Below, in pieces: positions 61,308 to 64,000 of a stretch of 64,000 nt of DNA; positions within the stretch are counted from its first letter, which is position 1; the number at the start of each line of letters is the position of its first letter. Origin of the DNA: Cenococcum geophilum 1.58 (lineage: Eukaryota > Ascomycota > Dothideomycetes > Gloniales > Gloniaceae); assembly GCA_001692895.1 (NCBI GenBank), contig KV748177.1:4192130-4256129 (forward strand). Reading direction: 5' to 3'. A program made the translations under genes and the position numbers. The notes under the pieces were generated by a model. It did not search any database. It was not told the DNA's origin and worked only from the letters and a program-made list of their open reading frames with translations.

Positions 61308-63940
61308 TCTACCGAGATTACCCGCTTAATAATTCTCGCCGGCAATATACCAGATTTTCTATGACCTAATATACTCCTTATAGCTATATATATTAAAAAC
61401 AGATGCCCTATAAGAGCTCTTCTTAATAGCATATTACCTTATAAAAGCTTAAGGACAAACCTCCCTTAGTACACTACCTAAGAGCTCTAGGATTTACCGT
61501 CTACTCCCTTATAGCCGAAGAAGATTGCGTAAAATTAGTTAGGTTCGCTCTATAAGCAAAAAAGGGTATTCTAATTAGCTATAACGGCAAGATAATTTAT
61601 TATGTTTAGCTACCAGATAAACAAAAGATTAAGCGGCTTAAAGATATTAAAATCTATAAAGGCGATATTAGTTTAAAGACTACTACTATATTTACAGAAG
61701 AATCCGTTAACTCGTCTAATAAGTAAGGGAGGGAAAATACTACTACTCCTTAGCTAAAGCCTCTATTAAGAAAAAGACAACGAAAAATTAATTAGAAGGA
61801 AGGTCGTGATAGTTTACCCCATAGGCTTAAGTCTCTGCCTAAAAACCTTACTATGACCACTACTTAATTAGGCCGCTAGACGCTAAGAGTTAACCTACTA
61901 AGTAACCCTACTACCTTTTTTATAAGCCTTATAGGTATAGACTAAAGCCTTAACCAATAGGCTAATAATATTAATAAGCTACTAAGCAACTAGGATAATA
62001 AAATAGGCGATAAACTAATAGCCCTTCTATCTACCTTTCCTCCTTAATCTATACCTCAAAACCCTTACTTAAATAATCGCGACGCGGTTAATCCTATAGC
62101 TCTACTAGCCGGCTATATTTAATATACTAGCTTACCCAATCTCGAAACGTATATATCTACTACCTTAATTGACGAAGATAAGCCTTATATATACAACTAA
62201 GCAATTAACAGCTTAAACAGCGAAGAATGGATAAAAGTAATAATAGAGGAGGTAGGGTTTCTAATTAAGAACTAAATATAGGAACTTATTAACCTTGCCT
62301 CCCTTAAGCCTTCTTATAAGCCTTTTGCTGGTAAATAGGTGTTTAAAGTTAAAAAGGAAAAGGATGGCGAGGTCCTTCGCTATAAAGCTAGATAGGTTAT
62401 TAAGGGATATTTATAGCAGTACAGTGTCGACTATAACTAGACCTTTGCTGTGGTAGTAAAACCTATGGCTTTTAGGGCTCTATTCGCAATTACTGCCTAT
62501 TACGACCTTGAAATTAAACAGATGGATATTAAAACCGCCTTTCTCTATAGACTAATTAATTAAGAACTCTATGTCGTTATGCTAAAAGGCTATAAAAAAG
62601 CCAGTAAAGTCTGCCGCCTTAAGAAGGCCCTCTATAGACTAAAATAGTTACCTTAAATTTGGTATAAGATACTCTTAAAGTTTCTGCTAGAAAAACTTGG
62701 ACTTTACTATCTATACGCGGATTATAGTATATTCGCCACTAGTAAAGAATAGAAAGGTTTAATTATTTCTGCCTACGTTAATAATACTAAGATTATCTAT
62801 AAGGATATAGTAATAGTTAATTAGGCAAAAGTAGAGCTTAAAGTAGCCTTCTAAATAATAGATCTTAGGCTAATAAGCTTTTACTTAGGCATAATAGTCA
62901 CAAAAAATTAAATGAAGAAGAAGATTATACTCTTATAGCGAGCATGCCTTATTAAAGCTCTTAAACGTTTTAGATTGCAAAAAGCTAATACCTTACCGGT
63001 ACCTATAAAGCACTTAATTAAGCTTATAGCTAATTAAGAAACTACTAGTAAGGACGACGCCAGAAGATACTAGAGTATAGTTAGTTTAGTTATGTTTCCT
63101 ATAATAGAAACAAGGCCAGATATTGCCTTTACGGTATTAACGGTAAGCCGTTTCGCCTATAATCCTACCTCTACCCATATAACGGCCATAAGACTTATTC
63201 TTTAATACCTAGCCGGCTCGCTTAATAGAGGAATTACCTATAAAGGCGATAAGAACCTAGACCTTATACTAATTTGCTTTAGTAATGCCAACTAGGGACA
63301 AGACAAAACTATAAGACGCTCTATATTAGGCTTTGTATTTATATTAAACGGAGGACTAATTTTATAGAAATTAAAGCTATAAGCTACCATTTTACTATTA
63401 ATATATTAATTAGAGTACACGGCTCTAATAGCTGCAGTAAAAGAGGCTATATAGCTTTAACTTTTACTTACTAAACTAGGTATACTAAACTAGAGCAAAT
63501 AGTTTACTAGAATCTTAATTAAAACTAATAACTAAGCTATAAAAGCGTTGGCCGAAAATCTAGTTTAGCATAATTAAACAAAGCACATTGACATCCAGTT
63601 TTACTACGTGAGAGATAAAATAAACAATAATAGAATTAACCTTATATACGTTACTTTAATTAATATAGTGGCCAACGGCCTTACTAAGCCTCTCGCGCGT
63701 CCTTAGTTCTACGCCTTCCTTAAATACCTTTAGATGGTACAGAAACTTAATTAACTACACTAGGCCTTAATAGGAAATTATTACACAATTAGTAAATCCT
63801 TAAAGAGTGCGCTAAATAATGCCTTAAGGCCTTAAAACGAGCGACAGAACTTAACCTTAATCTACTAACCTACTACTTAAACCTACTACCCGAACCTACT
63901 ATCTAAATCTAACGGCTGCGATATTAGGGAGGGCTTATAC
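61308..63940 (+). pseudogene. Ty1/copia element, 3' part (integrase end, reverse transcriptase, RNase H)
   Basis: After the second TCTAC the frame resumes (TEITRLIILAGNIPDFL, YIKNRCPIRALLNSILPYKS). Reverse transcriptase shows KQMDIKTAFLYRLI (about 62,518) and AYVNNTKIIYKD (about 62,771), where the catalytic YVDD has become YVNN. MFPIIETRPDIAFTVLTVSRF precedes RNase H (about 63,400-63,620: LEYTALIAAVKEAI, TKHIDIQFYYVRDKINN). A purine-rich run AGGGAGGGC at 63,929-63,937 could be the polypurine tract, with the 3' LTR starting just after it and leaving the window. Stops are RIP-type. Confidence 0.85.
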
Positions 63941-64000
63941 CGGTAGAAAGGATAGATATACTTTAGGAAAGATATAGGGTAAGGCTATAGGGCCTTTAGA

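Larger units (their letters stand above)
20525..64000. other. RIP-mutated, AT-rich repeat island
   Basis: From about 20,525 the sequence is dominated by TpA (CTATAG, TAATAA, TTATAT). CpA and TpG are scarce while CpG-containing words remain. Recognisable coding frames are interrupted almost only by TAA and TAG at Gln or Trp positions. The two LTRs of the gypsy element at 53,288-61,307 differ only by C/T and G/A transitions. This is the pattern of repeat-induced point mutation acting on CpA. The island holds nested retrotransposons, a LINE ORF1, tandem and inverted repeats, and RIP-mutated copies of cellular genes. No functional gene was found in it. The island runs off the right edge. Confidence 0.9.

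Noticed and set aside
53598-61432. Short open frames at 53,598-53,789, 61,107-61,364 and 61,190-61,432
   Set aside because: They lie within or across the gypsy LTRs and their edges and are not genes.
63938-64000. 3' LTR of the copia element
   Set aside because: It probably starts here after the purine-rich run, but the window ends and no matching 5' copy was found, so no LTR is annotated.

Overview
This is a window from a filamentous ascomycete (Pezizomycotina). The genes have short introns (46-76 bp) with GT donors, CTRAC-type branch points and AG acceptors, and the protein families are typically fungal: an NLR with ankyrin repeats, a GH76 cell-wall mannosidase and an Sct1/Gpt2-type acyltransferase. 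A Helotiales-like leotiomycete is my guess; the sequence does not prove it. No tRNA, rRNA or CRISPR array was seen.

The window has two compartments. Positions 1 to about 20,500 are a gene-bearing compartment of ordinary composition. In order it holds: the 3' part of an NLR-type gene whose ankyrin array is broken by a 10-bp tandem duplication; a hemerythrin-like protein (-); glycerol-3-phosphate acyltransferase (-, 4 exons); a GPI-anchored GH76 mannosidase (-, 3 exons); a one-pass membrane protein with a proline-rich tail (-); an Hsp70-like ATPase of 6 exons (-); a coiled-coil protein (+, 2 exons); and a seven-helix membrane protein (+, 3 exons). Exon boundaries were worked out by hand from splice signals, phase and protein continuity. 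Apart from membrane-lipid and cell-wall metabolism, no shared pathway links these genes.

From about 20,525 to the right edge the sequence changes abruptly to an AT-rich, TpA-rich compartment with almost no intact reading frame. This is the signature of repeat-induced point mutation (RIP): Gln and Trp codons have become stops, and GAY (Asp) codons have become AAY (Asn). Reading through the stops recovers several things. A full-length copy of the proteasome activator BLM10/PSME4 lies on the minus strand (about 22,183-27,870). A protein-kinase gene lies on the plus strand (42,379 to about 43,390). There is a LINE/Tad-type ORF1 with CCHC knuckles (-), and two minus-strand stretches encode in-frame tandem peptide repeats of 23 and 27 residues. 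There are also the 3' end of a Ty3/gypsy element with its LTR, a gypsy gag-protease fragment, and a Ty1/copia element (+).

The copia integrase is split by a complete 8,020-bp gypsy element (53,288-61,307; two 421-bp LTRs; 5-bp target duplication TCTAC). Palindromes, a pair of direct repeats and one non-RIPped GC-rich island (46,203-46,490) are also present. The most interesting signal is that RIP has hit recognisable cellular genes, not only transposons. This implies that BLM10 and a kinase were duplicated into this repeat island before being mutated.
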